Source of the DNA: Novosphingobium sp.
Lineage (GTDB): Bacteria; Pseudomonadota; Alphaproteobacteria; Sphingomonadales; Sphingomonadaceae
Reading direction: 5' to 3'
Assembly (NCBI GenBank): GCA_030830245.1
Contig: JAURNJ010000290.1
Span: forward strand, 1-6,531
Length of the DNA: 6,531 nt
Shown here: piece by piece, positions 1 to 5,782 of the stretch
Position numbering within the stretch: the stretch's first letter is position 1
Layout of the letters: each line of letters starts with the position of its first letter
The notes under the pieces: model-generated
Databases searched by the model: none
The model's input: the letters and a program-made list of their open reading frames with translations, nothing else
Told to the model about the DNA's origin: nothing
Program-made: the position numbers and the translations under genes

Positions 1-398
1 CCCTCGACGCAATCGTGGCGGGTGATCTGCTCACGCTGCTCCATCGCCTGCAAGGCTGCGAGCGGCAGGGCGAGCGGGCGAGCAACAAGGCCATCGAGCC
101 GCAAGCGCCAGTCCACAAAACCGCGCGCCAGCTGCTGGCGATAGGCGCTATCGGCGACTTCCTTGCTGCCATTGGCGCGGAACACCGGCGACATATCCTT
201 TTCCGAAAACTCGCGGGCGAGCGCCTGCCCGCCAAGCAGCCTCTGAGAGCCCATGTGCAGTCTCTCCGCGCCTTGCAGCAGCCCGCGAAAGCCCGCGCTT
301 TCATTAAGCCTGTCGCATCCGGTCAGCAGCAAGCCGCCCGCGCTGATTGCTCCCGCCCGGATCAGGCCGCGCCGGGTGATGAGCCTTTGCTCAGCCAT
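1..398 (-). CDS. Tat-exported molybdopterin-dependent oxidoreductase, sulfite oxidase/MsrP-like, N-terminal part
   Basis: Partial gene: 132 codons from its ATG to the left edge, with no stop in the window. Residues 8-13 (TRRGLI) form a twin-arginine motif, followed by a hydrophobic stretch and a lipobox L25-T26-G27-C28 with Asp29 after the cysteine. This predicts folded export by Tat and possible lipid anchoring. The last residues read RHDCVE. In the Oxidored_molyb family (sulfite oxidase, MsrP/YedY) a Cys in this kind of context ligates molybdenum, so C130 is the probable Mo ligand. The start overlaps the stop of the cytochrome b gene by 8 nt (ATGGCTGA), implying translational coupling and a shared electron-transfer complex. 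The partner here is b561-like, not the YedZ/MsrQ type, so a true methionine-sulfoxide reductase role is not implied. The substrate is unknown. The family call is fairly secure; the catalytic and dimerisation domains lie outside the window. Confidence 0.85.
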   Translation of the reverse strand, partial: MAEQRLITRRGLIRAGAISAGGLLLTGCDRLNESAGFRGLLQGAERLHMGSQRLLGGQALAREFSEKDMSPVFRANGSKEVADSAYRQQLARGFVDWRLRLDGLVARPLALPLAALQAMEQREQITRHDCVE

Positions 399-1218
399 CG
401 GCTTTCTCCCTGGGCAGCCGGTACATGCCGGTGATCATCGAACGCACTTCGTTGATCGGCCCGGCGAGTATCACCATCGCGATATGGACAAGGAAGAAAC
501 CGACCAGCGCGAAAGCGAGAATGAAATGGATCGAACGGGCAGACTGCCTTCCCCCGAACAGCTGCGTCACCACGGGAGCCCAGGCATCGGTTCCCGGCGA
601 CATGCCCAGCCCGGTCAGGATGAGCAGCGGCAGTGCTACGAACAGGACGAAGGCGTAGGCCAGCTTCTGCAGGACATTGTATCGCAGCGCCGCCTCCCCA
701 GTGGGGAAGCGAAGCCGCGCATGTTGCTTCACGTCGTGCCAGATATGCGAAAGCCGCCACTCAGCGCGGGTGATGTGCACGTCGCGGCGCAGGTGCCCGT
801 TGACCAGCGACCACAGCAGGTAGGCCAGCAGGCCCAGCGCCAGCACCCAGGCGAAGGCAAGGTGCCACAGCCGCGCATCGGAAAGGCTGTAGCGCGACGG
901 GATGGTTGCCCACCACGGGAAGGCGCGGCGCTTGATCTCTCCTTCGGGATTGCGCCAGACGCCGAGCACGCCGGTTGTCTCCACCACGGCCGGTCCGATC
1001 CGCAGCATGCCTTGCCCCTGCCGGTTCGATCCAATCTCCAGCCAGGCATGGTCTGCATTGGCGCCGTATTCGCCCCAGTATAGGCGCGGATGGGCGTTGA
1101 AGATCATCAGCCCGCTCATCAGCATGACCAGCACGGCAACTGCATTGGTCCAGTGCCACAGGCGGGTGGACAGCCGGTGCCGCCTGACGAGATCGCCGCC
1201 CTGGACTTGCTCTGGCAT
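391..1218 (-). CDS. cytochrome b561-like membrane heme protein, electron partner of the molybdoenzyme
   Basis: This 275-residue integral membrane protein resembles the bacterial/NiFe-hydrogenase b-type cytochrome family (Cytochrom_B_561 type). Four main hydrophobic segments are visible at about 23-41, 118-139, 186-206 and 229-252, with a long 65-residue loop after the first. Histidines placed to ligate b hemes are H22 (RLWHW), H119 (RLWHL), H231 (SIHF) and H245 (FLVH). This suggests a di-heme quinone-linked electron carrier; the four-His count is seen, the heme number is inferred. The frame is open back to 1344, but the Met at 1218 is preferred: it has a GGAG (1228-1231) nine bases upstream, and the next residues (MPEQ..RRHRLSTRLWHW) match the usual N-terminus of the family. 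The longer start would add 42 atypical residues and run into the divergent gene. It is followed by the molybdopterin oxidoreductase with an 8-nt overlap, so the two probably form one complex. Confidence 0.88.
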   Translation of the reverse strand: MPEQVQGGDLVRRHRLSTRLWHWTNAVAVLVMLMSGLMIFNAHPRLYWGEYGANADHAWLEIGSNRQGQGMLRIGPAVVETTGVLGVWRNPEGEIKRRAFPWWATIPSRYSLSDARLWHLAFAWVLALGLLAYLLWSLVNGHLRRDVHITRAEWRLSHIWHDVKQHARLRFPTGEAALRYNVLQKLAYAFVLFVALPLLILTGLGMSPGTDAWAPVVTQLFGGRQSARSIHFILAFALVGFFLVHIAMVILAGPINEVRSMITGMYRLPREKADG

Positions 1219-1246
1219 CGCGCGCGGCTCCGTTTCAACAGCGCCG

Positions 1247-1277
1247 AATTGACAAGCGCAGCGCAAGACAGTCAACT
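1247..1277. promoter_or_regulatory. candidate overlapping divergent promoters (TTGAC-N17-GTCAA)
   Basis: The 104 bp between the cytochrome b and VOC starts contain TTGACA at 1249-1254 on the plus strand and TTGACT at 1275-1270 on the minus strand, forming an inverted repeat TTGAC-N17-GTCAA. Each is a good -35 match. With a 17-bp spacer, the plus-strand -10 would be TCAACT (1272-1277) and the minus-strand -10 would be TCAATT (1252-1247), both weak. The implied leaders, about 39 and 22 nt, are sensible. The same repeat could equally be a regulator site. Tentative. Confidence 0.3.
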
Positions 1278-1313
1278 GCGGAAAACGCGCCGCACCCGGC
1301 AGTGACAACCAAT

Positions 1314-1325
1314 GAGGATGCAATG
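1314..1325 (+). promoter_or_regulatory. ribosome binding site fixing the VOC gene start
   Basis: GAGG at 1314-1317 lies five bases before the ATG at 1323-1325. An in-frame GTG at 1302 would extend the protein by seven residues, but it has no comparable purine tract, so the ATG at 1323 is preferred. Confidence 0.7.
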
Positions 1326-1847
1326 ACCACCAATTCGATCGCAAACCTGGGCGAAATCATGCAGATCGCCTTCGTCCCTCAGGATTTCGACGCCACCATC
1401 GCGCACTGGGTCAAGATGGGCGCAGGACCTTTCTTCGTGCTGAAGGGCAATCAGGCCGAATGGCACCAGGCCTATGGCGAGGATTGCCGCCCGGTGCTCG
1501 ACATCGCGCTTGGCCAGTGGGGCGAAATGCAGATCGAGGTGATCCGCCAGGTCACTCCGGAAAAGACCATCTATTCCGACTGGTTCAACGCCAAGAAGGA
1601 AGGCGTCCACCACACTTGCATCGTTGTCGACGACCTCGACGAACTGAAGAAGCGCTGCGAGGAAAAGGGCATGCCCATCGTCATCGAGGGCCGCTCGGGC
1701 ACCACCCGCTGGCTCTATGCCGACACTGGTGGCGGCGCGGGCACCTATCTCGAGGCGCTGCAGGGCGATCCCGGCATGAACGACTTGATCAAGGCCGCGC
1801 ATCGAAACTGGGACGGGAGCGACCCGATCCGCGAGATCGTGCTCTGA
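1323..1847 (+). CDS. VOC (glyoxalase/bleomycin-resistance fold) family protein
   Basis: This 174-residue cytosolic protein has two beta-alpha-beta-beta-beta modules (about residues 10-75 and 93-147), most like the Glyoxalase_4/methylmalonyl-CoA epimerase branch of the VOC superfamily. The second module opens with VHHTCIVVDDLDEL and closes with TYLEALQG, both typical. Predicted metal ligands at the conventional positions are Q14 (IMQIAF), E72 (QIEVI), H97 (VHHT) and E144 (YLEAL). The Gln in first position recalls eukaryotic glyoxalase I rather than the usual His. A C-terminal tail (148-174) with a conserved-looking HRNWDGSDPIRE follows. Members catalyse isomerisations, epimerisations or dioxygenations; which one applies here cannot be read from sequence. 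It lies 45 nt upstream of the SDR gene on the same strand, so both are probably co-transcribed and act on the same class of substrate. Confidence 0.88.
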   Translation: MTTNSIANLGEIMQIAFVPQDFDATIAHWVKMGAGPFFVLKGNQAEWHQAYGEDCRPVLDIALGQWGEMQIEVIRQVTPEKTIYSDWFNAKKEGVHHTCIVVDDLDELKKRCEEKGMPIVIEGRSGTTRWLYADTGGGAGTYLEALQGDPGMNDLIKAAHRNWDGSDPIREIVL

Positions 1848-1892
1848 GGCCGATCGCGCACAGAAAGGCGCAAATCTGAAAGGGAGTGAGCG

Positions 1893-2726
1893 ATGGGCGA
1901 TTTTCTCGGGTATCAAGGCAAGCGCGTTGTCGTCAGCGGCTGTTTCTCCGGCATGGGCGAGGCAACCGCGCGCCTCCTGCTCGAACTGGGCGCAGAGGTT
2001 CACGGCTTTGATTACAAGGATTGCGCCCTGCCGCTCGCTTCCTTCACCCGCGTAGACCTGCGCGACGAAGGCTCGATCGATGGTGCCGTCTCCGGTCTTT
2101 CCGGCCAGTTTGACGCCCTGTTCAACTGCGCGGGACTGCCCGGCAACATGGACCTGTTCGACGTGATGAAGGTCAACTACCTTGCCGTGCGCAAGGTAAC
2201 TTCGGCGATCGCTCCCATGCTCAGGGAAGGCTCGGCTGTGGCCTCCATCTCATCAACCGCAGGCAATGCCTGGATGATGCGGCTCGCAACCCACCTCGAA
2301 CTCGCCGCCACGCCCGATTTCGCTAGCGGCCTCAAATGGTGCGAGGACAACCGCGAGCAGATTTTCGAGTCGTACTCCTTCGGCAAGGAAGCCCTGATTG
2401 TCTGGACGATGCGCGAGGCCGCCCATCTCATAAAGCGTGGCATTCGCCTCAACTGCATCCTGCCCGGACCGACGCAGACGCCGATGATGCCTGAGTTCGA
2501 GAAGGTGGCGCCCAAGTCGCTGCTCGAAGCGACGACGCAGCCGATCAACCGTTTCGCGACGCCCGAGGAACAGGCGCGCCCGCTGATCTTCCTCAACAGC
2601 CCGGCGGCCTCCTATGTCAACGGTGTGGCCTTACAGGTCGATGGCGGCTTTACCGGCGGAGCGACGACCGGCCAGCTGGACATGAGCCAGATCGCAGCCG
2701 GAATGGGCGGCGAGACGGTATTGTAA
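1893..2726 (+). CDS. short-chain dehydrogenase/reductase, 3-alpha-hydroxysteroid / coniferyl-alcohol dehydrogenase type
   Basis: This 277-residue SDR oxidises or reduces an alcohol/carbonyl with NAD(H). The Rossmann cofactor motif is G16-x3-G20-x-G22 (SGCFSGMG). Asp40 at the end of the second strand favours NAD over NADP. CAGLPG (79-84) replaces the usual NNAG, N95 is the structural Asn, S120/S121 the catalytic serine, and Y161-x3-K165 (YSFGK) the catalytic pair. LPGPTQTPMM and AASYVNGVALQVDGG are the usual C-terminal motifs. About 40 residues separate Ser from Tyr, instead of roughly 13 in classical SDRs. This matches the helical insertion known in Comamonas 3-alpha-hydroxysteroid dehydrogenase/carbonyl reductase and its relatives, including proteins called coniferyl-alcohol dehydrogenase. 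The start is supported by AGGGAG at 1881-1886, six bases before the ATG. The real substrate (steroid, lignin-derived alcohol or other) is undetermined. It follows the VOC gene in a probable operon. Confidence 0.88.
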   Translation: MGDFLGYQGKRVVVSGCFSGMGEATARLLLELGAEVHGFDYKDCALPLASFTRVDLRDEGSIDGAVSGLSGQFDALFNCAGLPGNMDLFDVMKVNYLAVRKVTSAIAPMLREGSAVASISSTAGNAWMMRLATHLELAATPDFASGLKWCEDNREQIFESYSFGKEALIVWTMREAAHLIKRGIRLNCILPGPTQTPMMPEFEKVAPKSLLEATTQPINRFATPEEQARPLIFLNSPAASYVNGVALQVDGGFTGGATTGQLDMSQIAAGMGGETVL

Positions 2727-2744
2727 GGAGGGCTTAGCCCGCCT
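2726..2744. terminator. palindrome at the convergent SDR/thioesterase stops; possible bidirectional terminator
   Basis: AGG-a-GGGC, loop TTA, GCCC-g-CCT: seven pairs with one internal A/G mismatch. It begins at the last base of the SDR stop and contains the thioesterase stop (2734-2736, minus strand). No T-tract follows on either strand, so it is not a canonical intrinsic terminator. Confidence 0.3.
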
Positions 2745-3549
2745 GTCCGGAACCGGCCGCAACATCGGGCCGCACCAACTGCGCCATGCCGCAAGCCGAG
2801 GCCCAGCCGATCCGGCCCGCCTCGTCGTAGAGATTGCAGTGGCCGATGGCGACGCCCTGGCTCGCTTCGTGGGCAACGGACTCAAAGCCGATCCACTCGC
2901 CTTGCGGCAGGCGGCCAAGATAGAAGGTGAGATCTGAGTTGATGAAGGTGTAGCCCGGCCCGCCCACCATGTTCGCCAGCGGGCTGGCATAGTCGGCACC
3001 GACCGCAACCCGTCCGAAGGGCGTATGCGGCTCTCCTGCGACCAGATCCCGGTTCTCGCGCATCCACAACCGGCGCTGCCCGATCGAGCTGATCGTGCCT
3101 TCGACCCAGCGCATTTCCCACAGGCCAAACATCGTATCGTCGCGCGGTTCGCCTGCGGGAAGCCTGTCCGCATGAGGCACGGACCAGGTTTCGCCATGCC
3201 ATGGATTGCCGCGCGGGTGTTCGGTGTGGTGGAGGAACTGGATCGAGGCGCGGCCTGCCGAGCGCCCCTCGGAAATGAGATCAGCATCGACCACGCGGAT
3301 GCGCCTGCTCTCGCGCGCCACCCGTGTTTCGATCTTGAGCGGGACCATGGGCGGTGCGCGGTAGAGGTCCACCGTCACGCGCGCAGGCATGAAGTCCGCA
3401 TCGCCGTGCAGCCGCTCAATCTCGCTGGCGAGCAATCCGGCGATCACCCGGCCGTGCAAGCCCGCGCCCTGCCAGGGTCCGCGTGCGCAGGCATTGGGAA
3501 CCAGCATGTCGCCTTCACGGCGGAAAAAGGCTTCGTTGGCCTGCGTCAT
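2734..3549 (-). CDS. acyl-CoA thioesterase-like protein, double hotdog (TesB/4HBT_3 type)
   Basis: This 271-residue protein with no signal peptide is expected to hydrolyse acyl-CoA thioesters in the cytosol. Two hotdog domains are visible. The N-terminal one has the GAGLHGRVIAGLLASEIER helix (about 29-46) and a VTVDLYRAPPM strand. The C-terminal one has ASPLANMVGG, INSDLTFYLGRLPQGEWIGFES and a closing GHCNLYDEAGRIGWAS. The Asp in INSDLTFYL (about 206) occupies the place of the catalytic Asp in TesB-type thioesterases. The frame is open upstream to 3615, but the Met at 3549 (MTQANEAFFRREGD) begins the recognisable fold, with AGGGGA about 11 nt upstream; that spacing is long, so the start is less certain. 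It converges on the SDR gene with 7 bp between stops and diverges from modA. A link to the VOC-SDR unit is plausible from position only. Family members without demonstrated activity are common. Confidence 0.85.
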   Translation of the reverse strand: MTQANEAFFRREGDMLVPNACARGPWQGAGLHGRVIAGLLASEIERLHGDADFMPARVTVDLYRAPPMVPLKIETRVARESRRIRVVDADLISEGRSAGRASIQFLHHTEHPRGNPWHGETWSVPHADRLPAGEPRDDTMFGLWEMRWVEGTISSIGQRRLWMRENRDLVAGEPHTPFGRVAVGADYASPLANMVGGPGYTFINSDLTFYLGRLPQGEWIGFESVAHEASQGVAIGHCNLYDEAGRIGWASACGMAQLVRPDVAAGSGQAG

Positions 3550-3630
3550 GTTTTCGATTTTCCCCTGCCTTGATCGTCGCGCTCCCATCCGGACTCCACG
3601 CGATTTAGTCAACATTCCCGGGCGCAGATT

Positions 3631-3648
3631 CGGGTTGGCGTGAACCCG
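3631..3648. repeat. perfect inverted repeat CGGGTT-N6-AACCCG upstream of modA
   Basis: Six-base arms at 3631-3636 and 3643-3648 with a GGCGTG spacer, four bases upstream of the ModE-like palindrome. It could be a second regulator half-site pair or a chance stem. No known regulator motif is recognised. Confidence 0.45.
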
Positions 3649-3650
3649 TG

Positions 3651-3674
3651 ATCTATATACGGCGGAATATAGTT
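3651..3674 (+). promoter_or_regulatory. candidate molybdate-responsive ModE operator (Mo-box) over the modA promoter
   Basis: CTATAT (3653-3658) and ATATAG (3667-3672) form a perfect 6-bp inverted repeat with an 8-bp spacer. Read the conventional way, it is TATATA-N6-AATATA, one base from the TATATA-N6-TATATA core known for ModE sites. It starts about 40 bases before the modA ATG, and its TATATA could itself be the -10 element, so bound Mo-ModE would block transcription. The match and its place before a molybdate importer are seen; binding is inferred. No modE gene is in the window. Confidence 0.6.
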
Positions 3675-3691
3675 AGAGAGGGAACCAGCCG

Positions 3692-4468
3692 ATGCGCCTC
3701 ATCATGGCATTGCTTGCAACGCTGGGCCTGCTGTTGGCGGCCGGCTGCGCGCCCTCGAAGCCGGATGCCAAGGGGCCGCTGGTGCTCGCGCCTTCCAGTT
3801 TGCAGGCTGCGCTCGGCGAGGCAGCACAGGCATGGGCGAAGCAAGGCAATCCCGAGCCGGTTCTGTCTTTCGCTGCCACCCCTGCACTGGCGCGCCAGAT
3901 CGAGGCCGGTGCTCCCGCCGACCTGTTCCTGTCCGCCGACGAGCAATGGATGGACGATCTGGCTGGCAAGAGCCTGATCCGGGACGATAGCCGCAGGGAT
4001 CTGCTGGGCAACGCGCTGGTTGTGATTGCTCCCGCCGATGCCAAGGGGATCGGCGAACTCGACATCGGCAATCTCGCTTCCGCTCTGGGGCCCGGCCGTC
4101 TTGCCCTGGCCGATCCAGCCTCGGTTCCTGCCGGGCGCTATGCGCGGCAGGCCCTCACCAAGTTGGGCGTGTGGCAAGCAGTAGAAGCTAAGGTCGTGCC
4201 CGCAGAGAACGTGCGCGCTGCTCTTGCGCTTGTGGCGCGCGGCGAAGCGGCACTCGGCGTGGTCTATGCAACCGACGCGCGGGCGGAGCCGGGCGTGCGC
4301 GTGGCCCACACCTTCGCGCAAGGCGAACATGCCCCAATCGTCTATCCAGCCGCCGTGCTCAAGACGAGCAAGAGCGCGCAGGCAAAGCCATTCCTCGATT
4401 GGCTATCATCCGCCGAGGCCGCCGCGATTTTCCGCAAGCATGGCTTCACCGTGCCGGTGGCAAGATGA
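3692..4468 (+). CDS. modA: molybdate ABC transporter substrate-binding protein ModA (predicted lipoprotein)
   Basis: This 258-residue exported binding protein captures molybdate (possibly tungstate) for ModBC. The signal peptide (1-18) ends in LLLAAGC, so Cys19 may be lipidated; soluble periplasmic ModA is the more usual Gram-negative form. Family motifs are the anion-binding LAPSSLQAAL (32-41), QIEAGAPADLFLSADEQWMDDL (69-90), LALADPASVPAGRYARQAL, and ENVRAALALVARGEAALGVVYATDA, whose Tyr is a usual ligand-site residue. The second oxyanion loop, usually GSSG or similar, reads AATPALARQI, so Thr63 would stand in for the serine. The start at 3692 follows a GAGAGGGA purine tract by about eight bases; a second Met lies four codons in. 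It is the first gene of modABC, with its stop overlapping the modB start (ATGA). It is probably controlled by the upstream Mo-box candidate. Confidence 0.95.
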   Translation: MRLIMALLATLGLLLAAGCAPSKPDAKGPLVLAPSSLQAALGEAAQAWAKQGNPEPVLSFAATPALARQIEAGAPADLFLSADEQWMDDLAGKSLIRDDSRRDLLGNALVVIAPADAKGIGELDIGNLASALGPGRLALADPASVPAGRYARQALTKLGVWQAVEAKVVPAENVRAALALVARGEAALGVVYATDARAEPGVRVAHTFAQGEHAPIVYPAAVLKTSKSAQAKPFLDWLSSAEAAAIFRKHGFTVPVAR

Positions 4469-5163
4469 TCCTTACCGAAACCGAATGGCAGATCGTCGCG
4501 CTGTCGCTCAAGGTTAGCCTCGCGGCTACGGTCGGCACCCTGCCGCTGGCCTTCGCGCTTGCCTGGGTGCTGGCGCGCACGCGCTTTGCCGGAAAGGTGC
4601 TGCTCGATGCCATCGTCCACCTGCCGCTGGTGCTGCCGCCGGTGGTGACCGGCTGGCTGCTGCTGCTGGCATTCGGCGCGCAGGGCCCGGCGGGCCGACT
4701 GCTCGAGAATGCGTTCGGCACCAGCGTCATGTTCCGCTGGACCGGCGCTGCGATTGCCGCCGCCATCATGGCGCTGCCCTTGATGGTTCGCGCCATCCGC
4801 CTCTCGATCGAAAGCGTCGACCGCAGGCTGGAAAGCGCCGCGCGAACGCTCGGCGCAGGGCCGTGGCGCAGCTTTTTCGAGATTGTCGTGCCGCTGTCCC
4901 TTCCCGGCGTCTTCGCGGCCATGGTGCTTGGTTTTGCCCGCTCGATCGGGGAATTCGGCGCGACGATCACCTTCGTCTCCAACATTCCCGGCGAGACGCG
5001 CACGCTCCCGCTGGCGATCTATTCCACCTTGCAGGTGCCGGGCGGAGAGGCGCTGGCGACTCGGCTCGCGGTCATCTCCGTGGCATTGTCGCTGATCGCA
5101 CTGATCGCGGCGGAAGCACTCGCCCGCAGAGGCTCGACGACAAGGACCGGCCATGTCCTTTGA
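4465..5163 (+). CDS. modB: molybdate ABC transporter permease ModB
   Basis: This 232-residue inner-membrane permease forms the dimeric channel of the molybdate importer. About five hydrophobic segments are visible, beginning near residues 10-37 and 46-70. LPLVLPPVVTGWLLL (53-67) is a ModB/CysT-type signature. The cytoplasmic EAA loop ESAARTLGAGPWRSFFEIVVP (about 123-143), which docks on the ATPase, is intact, as is the GEFGATITFVSNIPGETRTLP segment typical of molybdate permeases. The ATG at 4465 is chosen because it overlaps the modA stop as ATGA, the classical coupling arrangement, and gives the normal family N-terminus; the open frame reaching back to 4399 lies inside modA. It overlaps the modC start by 11 nt. 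Confidence 0.95.
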   Translation: MILTETEWQIVALSLKVSLAATVGTLPLAFALAWVLARTRFAGKVLLDAIVHLPLVLPPVVTGWLLLLAFGAQGPAGRLLENAFGTSVMFRWTGAAIAAAIMALPLMVRAIRLSIESVDRRLESAARTLGAGPWRSFFEIVVPLSLPGVFAAMVLGFARSIGEFGATITFVSNIPGETRTLPLAIYSTLQVPGGEALATRLAVISVALSLIALIAAEALARRGSTTRTGHVL

Positions 5164-5782
5164 CATCGACATTGCCGTGCAGCGCGGCGAGCGGCGCATC
5201 ATCGGCGGCTTCAAGGTTCCCGATGGGCTGACCGCGCTGTTCGGACCCTCCGGAGCGGGCAAGACGACCCTGCTCGATGCCGTGGCCGGTCTGCTGCGGC
5301 CCGAGCGTGGCCGGATCGTGGTCGCGGGCAAGGTGCTTTTCGACAGCGAGGCCGGGATCGATCTCAAGCCCGAAGCACGCGCTTGCGGATATGTATTCCA
5401 GGACAACCGGCTGTTTCCCCACCGCTCGGTCATGGGTAACCTGCTTTATGGCTGGCGGCTGGCTCCCGCCGAGCGTCGCTGGATCTCGCCCGACGACGCT
5501 GTAGCCTTCCTCGGCATCGGCCACCTACTGGATCGCAAACCGGCGACGCTATCCGGCGGAGAAGCACAACGCGTTTCGCTGGGCCGCGCGCTGCTCAGCG
5601 GCCCGCGCTTCCTGCTCATGGACGAGCCGCTGGCCTCGGTCGATCTTGCCCGGCGCGAGGAGATCATGCTCCTGATAGAGCGCATCCGCGACGAGATGCG
5701 CATCCCGATCCTCTATGTCAGCCACGATCGCGGCGAGGTCGACCGGCTGGCAGACCAGATCATCCCGATCGATCCGGGCTGA
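5153..5782 (+). CDS. modC: molybdate ABC transporter ATP-binding protein ModC, short form
   Basis: This 209-residue ATPase drives molybdate import. It has Walker A GPSGAGKT (31-38), Q-loop VFQDNRLFPH (Q83), signature LSGGEAQR (133-140), Walker B FLLMDEP (153-159, catalytic E158), a D-loop ASVD, and the H-switch VSHD (H191), so it should be active. It ends soon after the nucleotide-binding domain. Classical ModC is about 350 residues with a C-terminal TOBE/Mop molybdate-binding regulatory domain, which is absent here. The downstream gene begins on the opposite strand within 5 bp, so the domain has not been split off downstream. The start overlaps modB by 11 nt. Short ModC forms are, to my knowledge, seen in related alphaproteobacteria, so this is probably a natural form rather than a truncation. 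Confidence 0.93.
   Translation: MSFDIDIAVQRGERRIIGGFKVPDGLTALFGPSGAGKTTLLDAVAGLLRPERGRIVVAGKVLFDSEAGIDLKPEARACGYVFQDNRLFPHRSVMGNLLYGWRLAPAERRWISPDDAVAFLGIGHLLDRKPATLSGGEAQRVSLGRALLSGPRFLLMDEPLASVDLARREEIMLLIERIRDEMRIPILYVSHDRGEVDRLADQIIPIDPG

Noticed and set aside
253..1083. 276-codon plus-strand open frame
   Set aside because: It is antisense to the cytochrome b gene, whose heme histidines and membrane segments are clear. The product is rich in Pro/Gln/Arg and has no fold signature.
1219..1344. N-terminal extension of the cytochrome b frame to a Met at 1344
   Set aside because: It crosses the divergent promoter region and the start of the VOC gene and adds residues atypical of the family. 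The Met at 1218 has a proper ribosome binding site.
1272..2003. 243-codon minus-strand open frame over the VOC and SDR genes
   Set aside because: It is antisense to two well-supported genes, has no recognisable domain, and results from the high-GC codon pattern.
3025..3573. 182-codon plus-strand open frame
   Set aside because: It is antisense to the thioesterase and shows no family features.
3607..3612. TTGACT on the minus strand as -35 of a thioesterase promoter
   Set aside because: No acceptable -10 hexamer occurs at 16-18 bp (the sequence there is GC-rich), so it was not listed as a promoter.
3653..4330. 225-codon minus-strand open frame over modA
   Set aside because: It is a shadow of modA and has no motif.
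4342..5433. 363-codon open frame on the minus strand
   Set aside because: It lies antisense to the clear modB and parts of modA and modC. Its product is a low-complexity, Arg/Gln/Gly-rich sequence with no family motif, typical of an antisense frame in high-GC DNA.
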